Notes under the pieces: generated by a model | Database searches by the model: none | What the model was told of the DNA's origin: nothing | The model's input: the letters and a program-made list of their open reading frames with translations, nothing else | Made by a program: the position numbers and the translations under genes | Part shown: positions 52,375 to 60,908 of the stretch, in pieces | Layout: each line of letters begins with the position of its first letter | Position numbering within the stretch: the stretch's first letter is position 1 | NCBI GenBank assembly: GCA_002411015.1 | Contig: DHPY01000035.1 | Location: 35,024-99,023, forward strand | Direction of reading: 5' to 3' | DNA from: Armatimonadetes bacterium UBA5352 | GTDB lineage: Bacteria; Armatimonadota; Zipacnadia; Zipacnadales; UBA5352 | Length of the DNA stretch: 64,000 nucleotides

Positions 52375-53478
52375 GTGGGAGTTCCCCTTGTTGACCTGCA
52401 GTTGCAGTACCAGGGCATCAAAGACGAGGTGATGAGCGCGTTCGAAGAGGCCCTTGCGTCCATGCACCTGGCGCTCGGGCCGAACTGCGACGCGTTTGAG
52501 CAGGAGTTCTCGGAGTTCTGCGCCGTCCCGCACACCATCGGCGTCGCGAGCGGCACGGACGCCCTCCAGCTCCTCCTGCATGCGCACGGCATCGGCCCGG
52601 GCGATGAGGTCATCACCTCCTCGTTCACCTTCATCGCCACCATCGAGGCCATCGTGCTCCTCGGCGCCACGCCGGTCCTCGCCGACATAGAACCCGAGTC
52701 ATTCTGCCTCGACCCGGCCGAGGTCGCGGAGAGGATCACGCCCCGCACGCGCGCGATCATGCCCGTGCACCTCTACGGCCACCCGGCGGACATGGACGCC
52801 TTCGCGGAGATCATCGGCGGCAGCGACATCAAGCTTCTGGAGGATGCCGCGCAGGCGCATGGCGCGCTCTACAGGGGCCGCCCGGCCGGAGGCCTCGGCG
52901 ATGGCGCCGCGTTCAGCTTCTACCTGAGCAAGAACCTCGCGGCCTACGGTGAGGCCGGGGCGATCACGGTCTGCGATGAGGCCATTGACGACATCATCCG
53001 CCACCTGCGCGTGCATGGCAGCCGCGAGCGCTATGTGCACCGCATGATCGGCTACAACAGCCGCATAGATGAGCTGCAGGCCGCTGTGCTGCGGATCAAG
53101 CTGCGCCGCCTCGCCGACTGGAACGAGGCCCGCCGCCGCCACGCCGGGCGCTACAATGAGCAGCTTGCGGGCCTGTCGGACCTGCGCGTGCCGATCGAGA
53201 AGGACTACGCGCAAAGCGTCTATCATGTCTACACGATCCGCAGCCCGCGCCGCGATGAGATCGCGGCGGCGCTCGCCGCGGAGGGCATCGCGAACGCGAT
53301 CCACTACCGCATCCCCTGCCACCTGCAGGAGGCGCTGAGCGATCTTGGCATGGGCCCCGGCTCGCTCCCCGAGACCGAGAAGGCCTCCGACGAAGTGCTG
53401 TCGCTGCCGATGTACCCGGAGCTCACGAACGATCAGATCGACCAGGTCTGCGAGGTCGTGGCGAAGGCGCTTGCCTGA
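52375..53478 (+). CDS. DegT/DnrJ/EryC1/StrS-family PLP aminotransferase
   Basis: A 367-residue sugar aminotransferase of the compact WbpE/ArnB/DesV-like form. It starts VPLVDLQLQYQGIKDEV; GVASGTDALQLLLHAHG binds the cofactor phosphate; LLEDAAQAHGALYRGRP is typical; and K186 in SFYLSKNLAAYGEAGAI is the PLP lysine. MIGYNSRIDELQAAVL and ANAIHYRIPCHLQEAL complete the family pattern. GTG is the likely start with GAGGTG upstream. It is more like nucleotide-sugar aminotransferases than the two longer DegT proteins at 9-13 kb. Confidence 0.92.
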   Translation: MGVPLVDLQLQYQGIKDEVMSAFEEALASMHLALGPNCDAFEQEFSEFCAVPHTIGVASGTDALQLLLHAHGIGPGDEVITSSFTFIATIEAIVLLGATPVLADIEPESFCLDPAEVAERITPRTRAIMPVHLYGHPADMDAFAEIIGGSDIKLLEDAAQAHGALYRGRPAGGLGDGAAFSFYLSKNLAAYGEAGAITVCDEAIDDIIRHLRVHGSRERYVHRMIGYNSRIDELQAAVLRIKLRRLADWNEARRRHAGRYNEQLAGLSDLRVPIEKDYAQSVYHVYTIRSPRRDEIAAALAAEGIANAIHYRIPCHLQEALSDLGMGPGSLPETEKASDEVLSLPMYPELTNDQIDQVCEVVAKALA

Positions 53479-53486
53479 CCTGTTGG

Positions 53487-53609
53487 GGAGGGGCCGCACG
53501 AGGCGCCCGACGAAGGAGGATGCCGAGGTCGGCCCATCGCTGCAACGCCAACGGCCATAGGCCAGCCTCGCATCGCTCGCATCGCTCGCAACGCTCGTGC
53601 GGCCTCTCC
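53487..53609. mobile_element. MITE-like inverted-repeat element, copy 1
   Basis: A 123-bp element with ends GGAGGGGCCGCACGAG and, inverted, CTCGTGCGGCCTCTCC (one mismatch). An inner arm pair GAGGTCGGCCCATCGC / CATAGGCCAGCCTCG is less well paired than in copy 2, so this copy has drifted. It contains no gene. Copy 2 lies 17 bp away in the same orientation. Confidence 0.75.
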
Positions 53610-53626
53610 GGGACGAGCCTTCACTG

Positions 53627-53748
53627 GGAGGGGCCGCACGAGGCGTCCGACGAAGGAGGACGCCGAGGTCGGCCCATCGCCGCCACGCCAACGACCATGG
53701 GCCGACCTCGCATCGCTCGCAGGCTCGCCACGCTCGTGCGGCCCCTCC
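53627..53748. mobile_element. MITE-like inverted-repeat element, copy 2
   Basis: A 122-bp element with a perfect 16-bp terminal inverted repeat (GGAGGGGCCGCACGAG / CTCGTGCGGCCCCTCC). Inside is a second perfect 14-bp inverted pair (CGAGGTCGGCCCAT / ATGGGCCGACCTCG). It is about 85-90% identical to copy 1. The nested arms could form one long hairpin in RNA or DNA. No transposase is encoded in the window. Confidence 0.82.
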
Positions 53749-53764
53749 GGTTCGCGTACATGAA

Positions 53765-53798
53765 CGAGGCCGGCCCTTCGCGATGAAGGCCGGCCTCG
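53765..53798. terminator. bidirectional terminator between DegT and ACT genes
   Basis: An 11-bp stem CGAGGCCGGCC / GGCCGGCCTCG with inner TTC/GAA pairing. It lies between the converging DegT gene and the IOR/PaaK operon. The remainder of the 401-bp gap is filled by the two MITE-like elements; nothing is recognised in 53799-53879. Confidence 0.7.
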
Positions 53799-53879
53799 AC
53801 TGATCCACCACGAACTCCGGCTTGCCCATGCGCACCGCCCTCCTCCACCACACTCACCGGCCGCATACGGGCCGTCACG

Positions 53880-54332
53880 CTACAGCTTGTACACCTGGTC
53901 GGACGGGATCACCGGCACCCCGGCACGTTCCAGCACCCCGAGCGTCCTGTCGAGGGCCTCGTCGCCGACCTTGAAGAGCACGACCGCGTCGCCCGCGATC
54001 GTGATGAAGAACGCGTACATGTACTCGACATTCACGCTCTCCTTTTCCAGCTCGCCGAGCACATCGCCAAGTCCCCCCGGGCGGTCCGGAATCCGCAGCG
54101 CCAGCACACCGGTGCTGCCGACGGAGAAGCCGCTGCTCTGCAGCACCTCGACCGCGTCATCCGGCCGGTCAACGATCAGCCGGAGGATGCCGAAGTCCGA
54201 GGTGTCCGCGATGCAGAGCGCGCGAATGTTGATCTCCGCGCGTCCGAGGACCTGACACACCTCCGCGAGCCGCCCCGACTTGTTCTCGAGGAACACCGAC
54301 ACCTGCTTGCACAGAACCTGGCTGCTGGTCAT
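53880..54332 (-). CDS. tandem ACT-domain protein
   Basis: A 150-residue protein of two ACT domains: residues ~8-70 (VSVFLENKSGRLAEVCQVLG) and ~75-150 (VLALRIPDRPGGLGDVLGEL). ACT domains bind amino acids, and free-standing pairs of this type often follow phenylacetate-CoA ligase and IOR genes. It may sense an aromatic or branched amino acid and tune the operon or its enzymes. It starts 3 bp after the paaK stop and is the last gene before the hairpin. Confidence 0.9.
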   Translation of the reverse strand: MTSSQVLCKQVSVFLENKSGRLAEVCQVLGRAEINIRALCIADTSDFGILRLIVDRPDDAVEVLQSSGFSVGSTGVLALRIPDRPGGLGDVLGELEKESVNVEYMYAFFITIAGDAVVLFKVGDEALDRTLGVLERAGVPVIPSDQVYKL

Positions 54333-54335
54333 CGC

Positions 54336-55637
54336 TCACGCCTCCTCGCGCATGTCAATGACGCGCTTCGCCTTCCCGGCAAAGCGCTCGATCGTCTTCG
54401 GCTCAACGAGCTTGACGGCCACGCGGATCCCGAGGGCCGAACTCAGCCGCGCCCGGATCTTCTCCTCGACCGCCTCGAGCTTGCGCACCTCGTCCGAGAA
54501 CATCCCCGGCGAGACCTCCACCTGCACCTCGAGGTTGTCCATCCGCCCCTCGCGCGTGAGCACGAGCAGGTAGTGCGGCTCGACCTCCTCGATCTTGAGC
54601 AGGACCTCCTCGATCTGCGACGGGAAGACGTTCACGCCGCGGATGATCATCATGTCATCGGTGCGGCCGGTGATCCGCTCCATGCGCGGCAGCGTGCGGC
54701 CGCACTCGCAGACCTCGTAGTTCAGCCGCGAGATGTCGCGCGTGCGGAAGCGCAGGATCGGGAAGGCGCGCTTGGTGATGCAGGTGAAGACCAGTTCGCC
54801 CTTCGACCCCGGCGGCAGCGGCTCACCGGTCTCCGGGTCAATGATCTCCGGGATGAAGTGGTCGGTGAAGACATGCAGACCCGCCTTCGCGCAGCACTCA
54901 GCCGCCACACCCGGGCCGATGATCTCCGTCAGCCCGTAGATGTCATGCGCGGACAGCCCGAGGCGTTCCTCGATGTTCTCCCGCGCACCCTCGCTCCACG
55001 GCTCCGCGCCGAAGAGCCCGGCCTTGAGGTTCACGCGACTGAGGTCGAAGCCGAGTTCGTCGGCCTCGTCCACGATTGTGAGCGCGTAGGAGGGGGTGCA
55101 GCAGAGGATCGAGCTGCCGAGGTCTTCCATCAGCATGAGCTGGCGCTCGGTGTTGCCGCCTGAAGCCGGGACCACGAGGCAGCCCATCCGCTCGCCGCCG
55201 TAGTGAAGGCCGAGGCCGCCGGTGAACAGCCCGTAGCCGTAAGCGTTGTGCAGCACGTCGTGGCTGGTACCGCCGCCGCAGGCGATCGTCCGTGCGATCG
55301 CCTCCGCCCAGATGTTGATGTCCTCGCGCGCGTAGCCGGCGATGACCGGCTTGCCGGTGGTGCCTGATGAGGCGTGGATGCGCACACACTCCTCCGGCGG
55401 GATCGCGAACAGGCCGAAGGGGTAGTTGTCGCGCAGATCGGCCTTCGTCGTGAAGGGCAGGTGCCGGAGCTGATCGAGGGAGGTGATGTCCTCGGGCTCG
55501 ATACCCTTCTCATTCAGCCGCTCGCGGTACCATGCCACATTCGCCTTCACGCGCGCCACGGTCTCCCGCAGCCGGCGCACCTGCAGTTGCGTCCTCTCCT
55601 CGGGATCCATGCACTCATAGAACGGGTCCCAGATCAT
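54336..55637 (-). CDS. paaK: phenylacetate-CoA ligase family (copy 1)
   Basis: A 433-residue AMP-forming ligase: HASSGTTGKPVIAGY is the P-loop, CTPSYALTIVDEADELG a core segment, AHDIYGLTEIIGPGVA the adenylate motif, FRTRDISRL the A8-like region, and GRTDDMMIIRGVNVFPSQIE the hinge. It converts an arylacetate to its CoA thioester, or runs in reverse to make ATP. With the IOR subunits immediately upstream it fits oxidation of arylpyruvates from aromatic amino acids. The copy after 58 kb is clearly diverged, suggesting different acids. Confidence 0.93.
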   Translation of the reverse strand: MIWDPFYECMDPEERTQLQVRRLRETVARVKANVAWYRERLNEKGIEPEDITSLDQLRHLPFTTKADLRDNYPFGLFAIPPEECVRIHASSGTTGKPVIAGYAREDINIWAEAIARTIACGGGTSHDVLHNAYGYGLFTGGLGLHYGGERMGCLVVPASGGNTERQLMLMEDLGSSILCCTPSYALTIVDEADELGFDLSRVNLKAGLFGAEPWSEGARENIEERLGLSAHDIYGLTEIIGPGVAAECCAKAGLHVFTDHFIPEIIDPETGEPLPPGSKGELVFTCITKRAFPILRFRTRDISRLNYEVCECGRTLPRMERITGRTDDMMIIRGVNVFPSQIEEVLLKIEEVEPHYLLVLTREGRMDNLEVQVEVSPGMFSDEVRKLEAVEEKIRARLSSALGIRVAVKLVEPKTIERFAGKAKRVIDMREEA

Positions 55638-55661
55638 TCACTGCGCCTCCTCACATCAACT

Positions 55662-56246
55662 CTACGCGCGCACAAGCTCCCGCCCGATCTCAAATGCCCG
55701 CACGTTCACGTCCACCGCCTTCGGCTTCAGCACCAGCCGCATAGCCTCGCTCCACGCATCCTCCGGCAGCTCCAGCAGCAGCGACAGCGCCCCGAGCATC
55801 ACGCTGTTGGCCGCCCGCGGCTCGCCCAGCTCAACGGCCGTCGCCCACGCGCTGATGACTCGCACATCGCGGCCGCTCGCGAGCACCCTCTCCAGCACAT
55901 CGTCCGGGTAGCTGAAGCCCGGCATGTTGACCGTCACCGGTACGATCCGCCGCTCCTCAACCAGCACCACGCCGTCCGGCGCGACCTCACCGATCTGCCG
56001 CAGCGCCTCCACCGGCTCAAAGGCCACCAGCACGTGCGTCCGGCCCTCCGGGATCAGCGGCGACGCTATCTGCTCGAGGGGGCTGAAGCGCACGTAGCTG
56101 TTCACGCTCCCGCCACGCTGGCTCATCCCATGCACTTCGCTCTTCTTGATCTCCCACCCGGCGATCCGGCAGGCCTGCGCGAGGATGGTGCTCGCGGTGA
56201 TCGTCCCCTGCCCTCCCACGCCTGTGAGCAGCACATTCGTTACCAT
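55662..56246 (-). CDS. iorB: indolepyruvate:ferredoxin oxidoreductase beta subunit
   Basis: A 194-residue gamma/beta-type subunit of 2-oxoacid:ferredoxin oxidoreductases. VLLTGVGGQGTITASTILAQ at the N-terminus and EVHGMSQRGGSVNSYVRF are the family marks; FEPVEALRQI follows. With IorA it oxidatively decarboxylates arylpyruvates to aryl-acetyl-CoA and reduces ferredoxin. The start overlaps the iorA stop (TGATG), so the two subunits are made in step. Confidence 0.94.
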   Translation of the reverse strand: MVTNVLLTGVGGQGTITASTILAQACRIAGWEIKKSEVHGMSQRGGSVNSYVRFSPLEQIASPLIPEGRTHVLVAFEPVEALRQIGEVAPDGVVLVEERRIVPVTVNMPGFSYPDDVLERVLASGRDVRVISAWATAVELGEPRAANSVMLGALSLLLELPEDAWSEAMRLVLKPKAVDVNVRAFEIGRELVRA

Positions 56247-58033
56247 CACGCATCGCCCTCCCCGGCGTCCGGAACGATCAGCGCATCCACCGGGCAGACC
56301 TGCGCGCACATCATGCAGCCGTTGCACAGCACCGCGTCGATCCGCGGCATGGGCCGCTCACCCTCGCCGGAGCCGTCGAAGATGGCAGGGCAGCCGATGC
56401 GAATGCAGCGCCCGCAGCGTATGCACTTGTCCTCAGCAAGCTGCGGCGCCGGCGGATGTTCGCGCACATGCAGCACGCACTCGCGCCGCGCGATCACCAC
56501 CGAGGGCCGCGGATTGGCCATCGCCTCGCGGATCGCCTGCTCGGTCGCGGCCATGTCGTACGGGTCAACCACCCGCACGTCCTCGATGCCGACCGCGTCG
56601 GCGAGCTTCTCGAAGTCAAGCTCCCGGCCCGGCAGACCCGAGAGTGTCACGCCGGTTCCCGGGTGCACCTGGCCGCCGGTCATCGCGGTTGTGCGATTGT
56701 CGAGGATCAGCACGGTGCTCACGCCCGCGTTGTAGGCGACGTTCACCAGCCCGGTGATCCCCGAGTGCGTGAAGGTCGAGTCGCCGATCACCGCCACCAC
56801 CGGCGCCTCATGGCCGCGCACCTTCTGGATCCCGTGGGCCTCGTTGATCCCCGCGCCCATGCACAGGCAGGTGTGCAGCGCCTCCAGCGGCGCCAGCGTG
56901 CCGAGCGTGTAGCAGCCGATATCCCCCGTGACGAAGGCCTTCAGCCTCCGCAGCGCCAGGAAGACGCTCCGGTGCGGGCAGCCCGCGCACAGCGTCGGCG
57001 GCCTCGGCGGCAGACCTGCCTCAGCCTGCGCCGGCGGCTGCTTCTCGCCCGTAACCATCTCCCGCACGCGCGCCGGCGTCAGCTCGCCGATGCGGGAGCT
57101 CTCATCCACCGGCTCGACCGCCACGCCCATCGCGAGGACCTGCTCGGTCAGGAACGGGTCAAGCTCCTCCACCACGAACAGCCTGTCCACCTGCGCGGCG
57201 AACCGCCGGATGCGCTCCGGCGGCAGCGGCCAGACCATCCCGAGCTTCAGGAACGATGCCTCCGGGAAAGCCTCCTTCGCGTACTGATACGCTACGCCGG
57301 AGGCGATGATCCCCAGCGACCGGTCGCCCATCTCCTCGCGGTTAAGACCGCCATCCTCCTCCGCCAGCGCCACCAGCCGCGCGATCCGCTCCGCCATCTC
57401 CACCCGCCGCTTGCGCGCGTAGGCCGGCACCATCACGTACTTCTCGGGCTGCTTCGCGAGGTCGCCGCGCAGCCCGACCTCCTGCCGCTCCCCGACCTCC
57501 ACGAGGCCGTCGGAGTGGCAGACGCGCGTCAGCGGGCGCAGGATGACCGGCGTGTCGAACTCCTCGCTCAGCTCGAACGCGCGCATCGTCATCTCACGCG
57601 CCTCGCGGCTGTCCGAGGGCTCCAGCATCGGCACCTTTGCCGCGCGGGCGTAGTTGCGGTTGTCCTGCTCGTTCTGCGAGGAATGCATCGAGGGGTCGTC
57701 GGCGCTGATGATGACCAGCCCGCCCTCGACGCCCGTGTAGGCCATCGTGAAGAGCGGATCGGCCGCGACGTTGAGCCCCACGTGCTTCATCGTGACGATG
57801 CAGCGCGCGCCGGCGACCGATGCTCCCGCCGCAACCTCGAGCGCCACCTTCTCGTTCACCGACCACTCGCAGTAGACATCGCCCAGCGCGACGAGCGCCG
57901 GGAGGATCTCCGACGATGGCGTTCCCGGATAGCCGCTGCCGAGGCGCACTCCAGCCTCCCACGCCCCCCGCGCGATGGCCTCATTCCCCGACAGCAGCAG
58001 GGTCTTCGACAGGTCTCGTGCATGCTCTGCCAT
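56246..58033 (-). CDS. iorA: indolepyruvate:ferredoxin oxidoreductase alpha subunit
   Basis: A 595-residue thiamine-diphosphate enzyme. N-terminal pyrimidine-binding domain: NEAIARGAWEAGVRLGSGYP and MKHVGLNVAADPLFTMAYTG. C-terminal cofactor domain: CAGCPHRSVFLALRRL and VIGDSTFTHSGITGLVN (the GDS...N ThDP motif). Two 4Fe-4S sites follow at the end, CIRCGRCIRIGCP and CNGCMMCAQVCP. Substrates are indole-, phenyl- or hydroxyphenyl-pyruvate. Length and motifs are complete. The order paaK-iorA-iorB-paaK-ACT is on one strand with overlaps or small gaps. Confidence 0.96.
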   Translation of the reverse strand: MAEHARDLSKTLLLSGNEAIARGAWEAGVRLGSGYPGTPSSEILPALVALGDVYCEWSVNEKVALEVAAGASVAGARCIVTMKHVGLNVAADPLFTMAYTGVEGGLVIISADDPSMHSSQNEQDNRNYARAAKVPMLEPSDSREAREMTMRAFELSEEFDTPVILRPLTRVCHSDGLVEVGERQEVGLRGDLAKQPEKYVMVPAYARKRRVEMAERIARLVALAEEDGGLNREEMGDRSLGIIASGVAYQYAKEAFPEASFLKLGMVWPLPPERIRRFAAQVDRLFVVEELDPFLTEQVLAMGVAVEPVDESSRIGELTPARVREMVTGEKQPPAQAEAGLPPRPPTLCAGCPHRSVFLALRRLKAFVTGDIGCYTLGTLAPLEALHTCLCMGAGINEAHGIQKVRGHEAPVVAVIGDSTFTHSGITGLVNVAYNAGVSTVLILDNRTTAMTGGQVHPGTGVTLSGLPGRELDFEKLADAVGIEDVRVVDPYDMAATEQAIREAMANPRPSVVIARRECVLHVREHPPAPQLAEDKCIRCGRCIRIGCPAIFDGSGEGERPMPRIDAVLCNGCMMCAQVCPVDALIVPDAGEGDA

Positions 58034-58041
58034 GATAGCGG

Positions 58042-59340
58042 CTATTTCTCCTGATCTCGGTTATCTATCACGCGAACGGCTTTCCCGTCACTGACCGGCA
58101 GCTCCCCCGGCTCGTGCAACTCAACGCACACGCTGATATCAAGCTCTGTCTGCAGCCGGCGCTCGATCCGCCGCTGCAGCGCGTTCAGCTCGCGCATATC
58201 ATCGGTGAAGGCCTCCTGCGTCAGCTCCACCGCGACGCTCATCCGGTCGAGGTCCTCCGGGCGGTCGAGCGTGATCACGTAGTTCCGGCCGACCTCGTCC
58301 ACGTCCAGCAGCGCCCGCTCGACCTGCATCGGGTAGACGTTCACTCCGCGCACGACCAGCATGTCGTCGGTGCGGCCCTCCATCCGCGAGAGCCGCCGGT
58401 GCGCGCTCCCGCACGCGCACTCCGCCGGCAGCAGCCGCGCCATGTCGCGCGTGCGGTAGCGGATCAGCGGGTTGGCCTCGCGCCGCAGCGTCGTCAGAAC
58501 GACCTCGCCGATCTGCCCTTCCTCAACCGGCTCGAGGGTCTCCGGATCGAGCACCTCCAGCAAATACTGGTCCTCGCACAGGTGCATGCCATCCTGGGCC
58601 ATGCACTCCATCGCGATCCCGGGCCCGGCCATCTCCGAGAGCCCGTAGCAGTTGTAGACCTTCGCGCCGAAGCCCTCTTCGATCCGCCGCCGAAGCTGCT
58701 CGGAGTGCGGCTCGCCGCCGACGAAGATCACGCGCACGCTCAGGTCGCGGCTCGGGGCAATGCCGGCCTGGTCGCAGAAGTGCAGCACCCGCAGGGCGTA
58801 GCTCGGGATGATATGCAGCACCGTGGTGCCGAAGCTCTGCATGAGGTGGATCTGCCGCTCGGTGTTGCCGGAGCTTGCAGGGATGGTCATGCAGCCGAGC
58901 AATTCGCCGGCGTAGTGGAAACCGAGGCCGCCGGTGAAGAGCCCGTAGCCCATCATGTTCTGGAAGACATCATCCTCGGTGACGCCCACGGCGAGCATCC
59001 CGCGCGCAACGCACTCGGACCACCTGCAGAGGTCGCCGCGGGTGTGGTAGATCGCGGTGGCGAGGCCCGTGGTGCCCGAGGAGTAGTGCATCCGCACGAC
59101 CTCGCTGCGCGGCGCCGCGAGGAAGCCCCACGGCATCCCCTCGCGAAGCCGCGCCTTGGTGGTCAGCGGCAGCTTGCGGATGTCCTCGGGGCTCTGGATA
59201 TCCTCCGCGGATATGCCCGCGAGGCGTTCGGCATAGGCAGGGGCCCTCCGCGCGCGCTCAACTGTCTCGCGCAGACGGGCGACCTGAAGCTGGTTGATCT
59301 GATCTCGACTGAGGTTCACGGCATGGTCGGAGTATGGCAT
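58042..59340 (-). CDS. paaK: phenylacetate-CoA ligase family (copy 2)
   Basis: A 432-residue AMP-forming ligase and the first gene of the operon. MHYSSGTTGLATAIY is the P-loop, HIIPSYALRVLHFCDQAG a core segment, VYNCYGLSEMAGPGIA the adenylate motif, YRTRDMARLL and GRTDDMLVVRGVNVYPMQVE the C-terminal motifs. It shares the fold but only moderate identity with copy 1. An AGGAAG ribosome site lies 8-9 nt before the ATG, and a promoter candidate 45 bp further up. The two ligases may serve indoleacetate and phenylacetate separately. Confidence 0.93.
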   Translation of the reverse strand: MPYSDHAVNLSRDQINQLQVARLRETVERARRAPAYAERLAGISAEDIQSPEDIRKLPLTTKARLREGMPWGFLAAPRSEVVRMHYSSGTTGLATAIYHTRGDLCRWSECVARGMLAVGVTEDDVFQNMMGYGLFTGGLGFHYAGELLGCMTIPASSGNTERQIHLMQSFGTTVLHIIPSYALRVLHFCDQAGIAPSRDLSVRVIFVGGEPHSEQLRRRIEEGFGAKVYNCYGLSEMAGPGIAMECMAQDGMHLCEDQYLLEVLDPETLEPVEEGQIGEVVLTTLRREANPLIRYRTRDMARLLPAECACGSAHRRLSRMEGRTDDMLVVRGVNVYPMQVERALLDVDEVGRNYVITLDRPEDLDRMSVAVELTQEAFTDDMRELNALQRRIERRLQTELDISVCVELHEPGELPVSDGKAVRVIDNRDQEK

Positions 59341-59384
59341 CTCTCAGCGCTTCCTGTGTGGGCTGTTCCCTGGTGAGTTCTGAG

Positions 59385-59413
59385 ATTGTATCCTCGTTTG
59401 CGCTTCGGCGCAA
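59385..59413 (-). promoter_or_regulatory. promoter for the paaK-iorAB-paaK-ACT operon
   Basis: On the minus strand TTGCGC (59413-59408), a 17-bp spacer, and TACAAT (59390-59385, 5 of 6). The leader would be about 40 nt. A short inverted pair GCGCCGAAGCGC overlaps the -35 and could be an operator, but no regulator gene is adjacent. Confidence 0.6.
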
Positions 59414-59474
59414 CCTTCACGGCGCACGACTTCGCAAGCGACCGTCGCCCGTGTTGCTGACATCTCATGCCGTT

Positions 59475-59566
59475 CGTGGCGCAGGCATTCCTGCCTGCGG
59501 CCGTTCCTCCCCCCTCGTCCCGATGGGCATGTCGTTTATGCCCGAGGGAGAGGGGGGCCGGGGGGT
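59475..59566. repeat. REP-like hairpin joined to a GC-rich palindrome
   Basis: 59475-59505 is a REP-like copy (stem CGCAGGCA / TGCCTGCG, tail GGCCGTT) like the one at 24023. It runs straight into 59504-59566, a long hairpin with CCTCCCCCCTCGTCCCGATG on one arm and GAGGGAGAGGGGGGCC on the other. The second part belongs to the family seen around the DUF559 gene and inside uvrA. The remainder of the ~305-bp gap has the operon promoter on one side and nothing recognised on the other. Confidence 0.75.
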
Positions 59567-59645
59567 GACGCCGCCATTGGAGGTTATCCGCACACTTTCA
59601 GCGAACTTGTCCACACTCAGGTGGCAGCACGAAGGGGGCGCAGCC

Positions 59646-60251
59646 GTGACCTGGCACGAGAGGATCCTCAGAGGCGTCCGCGGGGAGCCGCCGGATCGGG
59701 TCCCGTGGGTCCCGCGACCTGATCTCTGGTACAGGGCCAGCCTCCGTCGCGGCACCCTCCCCGAGAGGTGGCGCCGTTTCTCTCTGCCTGAGATCCTCGA
59801 CGACCTCGGCGTCGGTCGCCATGAGGTCATCCAGGACTTCCTTGATGTTGAGCATCCCGATGAGGTTGCCGATCAGGCCCTGTTCCTCCCAGGTGGCCGC
59901 TACGACGACTTCCGCGCCTCCGTCGGCGACTCCGGCGTCGCGGTTGCCCTCGCGAACGTCGCGGCCTCACCGACGCGCCATCTGCCGAAGGAACTCGTCC
60001 CGTACGACCAGCTCTACTTCGATCTGCACGATCACCCGGACCTCATCGCCGAGACCGGCCGCCGGATGCTCGGCTTCTTCCGCAGCGTCGCCAGCGCCTG
60101 CGCGCAGAGCAGCGCCGAGGTGCTCCTGCTCGGCGCCAACTACGACGTCATGCTCACGCCGCCGCCCTTCTTCGCGGAGCACATCACGCCAGTTGAGCGA
60201 TTTCTGTTTGGCCCCCCGCCCGGCGGGTATATTCCGCATAGAGAGGCGTGA
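59646..60251 (+). pseudogene. decayed URO-D-family gene: internal deletion and lost C-terminal half
   Basis: 201 residues from a GTG with AGGGGG upstream. The N-terminus (ERILRGVRGEPPDRVPWVPR) and a middle part (LGANYDVMLTPPPFFAEHI) match the URO-D family. Compared with the homologue near 2-3 kb, about 70 residues are missing between DFLDVEHPDE and YDDFRASVGD, including the TPIGTLSD-type segment. The whole C-terminal half after EHITP is replaced by ~20 unrelated residues that run into the promoter region of the next gene. Both losses keep the frame open, but the barrel cannot close, so the product is almost surely non-functional. Confidence 0.72.
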
Positions 60252-60270
60252 AGAGGGTGTACAGGCGAAT

Positions 60271-60870
60271 ATGCGATTTCTGAGTTGGCTGCGAAACAGC
60301 GTGGCTGACTTTTTTGATGCCTACACGGATGAAGCCGAAGCAGATGCCGAGGCCGAGCGGCTCCGCGCAGAAGTCGAGGACGCCCGGGCCATCGCTCTGC
60401 TCGCCGTCGCCCAGGCCCGCCGGACTGAGCTGGAGCTGCGAGAGGCGCTCAGCGAGGGCCCAAAGGGGCGGGATAGACTCGCGGAACTCGTCCCGCGGCT
60501 GGAGGAGGAACGTGCTCGCGCGGACAATCTGCTTGCGAACTACCGCCGCATCGAGCAGGCGGCCGCCGGCAGGCTCGTCCGGGAGGGCAGCGTCCGCCTC
60601 GCACAGGAGGTCAATGAGCGCCGCCGCGAGCTGCGCGCCGACCTCCAGCGCGCCGAGCGCGTCACCTCCGACGAGGAGCTTGCGCGCATGGAGGACGAGG
60701 CCCGCGCGAGCGCATACAGCCTTGATGCGCTTGAGGGCCTCGATGCCGGCGCGGGCTGGTCGCGCGAGACTGAGCATCCCGCGGCTGAAGCCGCGGCTGC
60801 AGCCGCCGATGACGCCGCACTGCTTGCGCGGGCGCAGGAGCTGCTCAGGCCGCGACAGATCGAGGAGTAA
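60271..60870 (+). CDS. PspA/IM30-like coiled-coil protein
   Basis: A 199-residue, highly charged helical protein. MRFLSWLRNSVADFFDAY could be an amphipathic membrane-binding helix, and heptad-rich coiled coil runs from about residue 22 to 140. This is the general plan of PspA/Vipp1 proteins, shorter than usual (~220-250), and I see no exact signature. The position first in a YqiJ/flotillin cassette supports a membrane-stress role. A TATATT box at about 60228 may be its -10; the -35 is not clear. Other coiled-coil scaffold roles remain open. Confidence 0.5.
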   Translation: MRFLSWLRNSVADFFDAYTDEAEADAEAERLRAEVEDARAIALLAVAQARRTELELREALSEGPKGRDRLAELVPRLEEERARADNLLANYRRIEQAAAGRLVREGSVRLAQEVNERRRELRADLQRAERVTSDEELARMEDEARASAYSLDALEGLDAGAGWSRETEHPAAEAAAAAADDAALLARAQELLRPRQIEE

Positions 60871-60908
60871 CCGGTCGTGACAGGCGTGAACGGAAGGAGG
60901 TCGGGCCG

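Noticed and set aside
56456..58054. Long open frame opposite iorA
   Set aside because: Arg/His/Leu-rich translation with no family match, fully antisense to a complete IorA.
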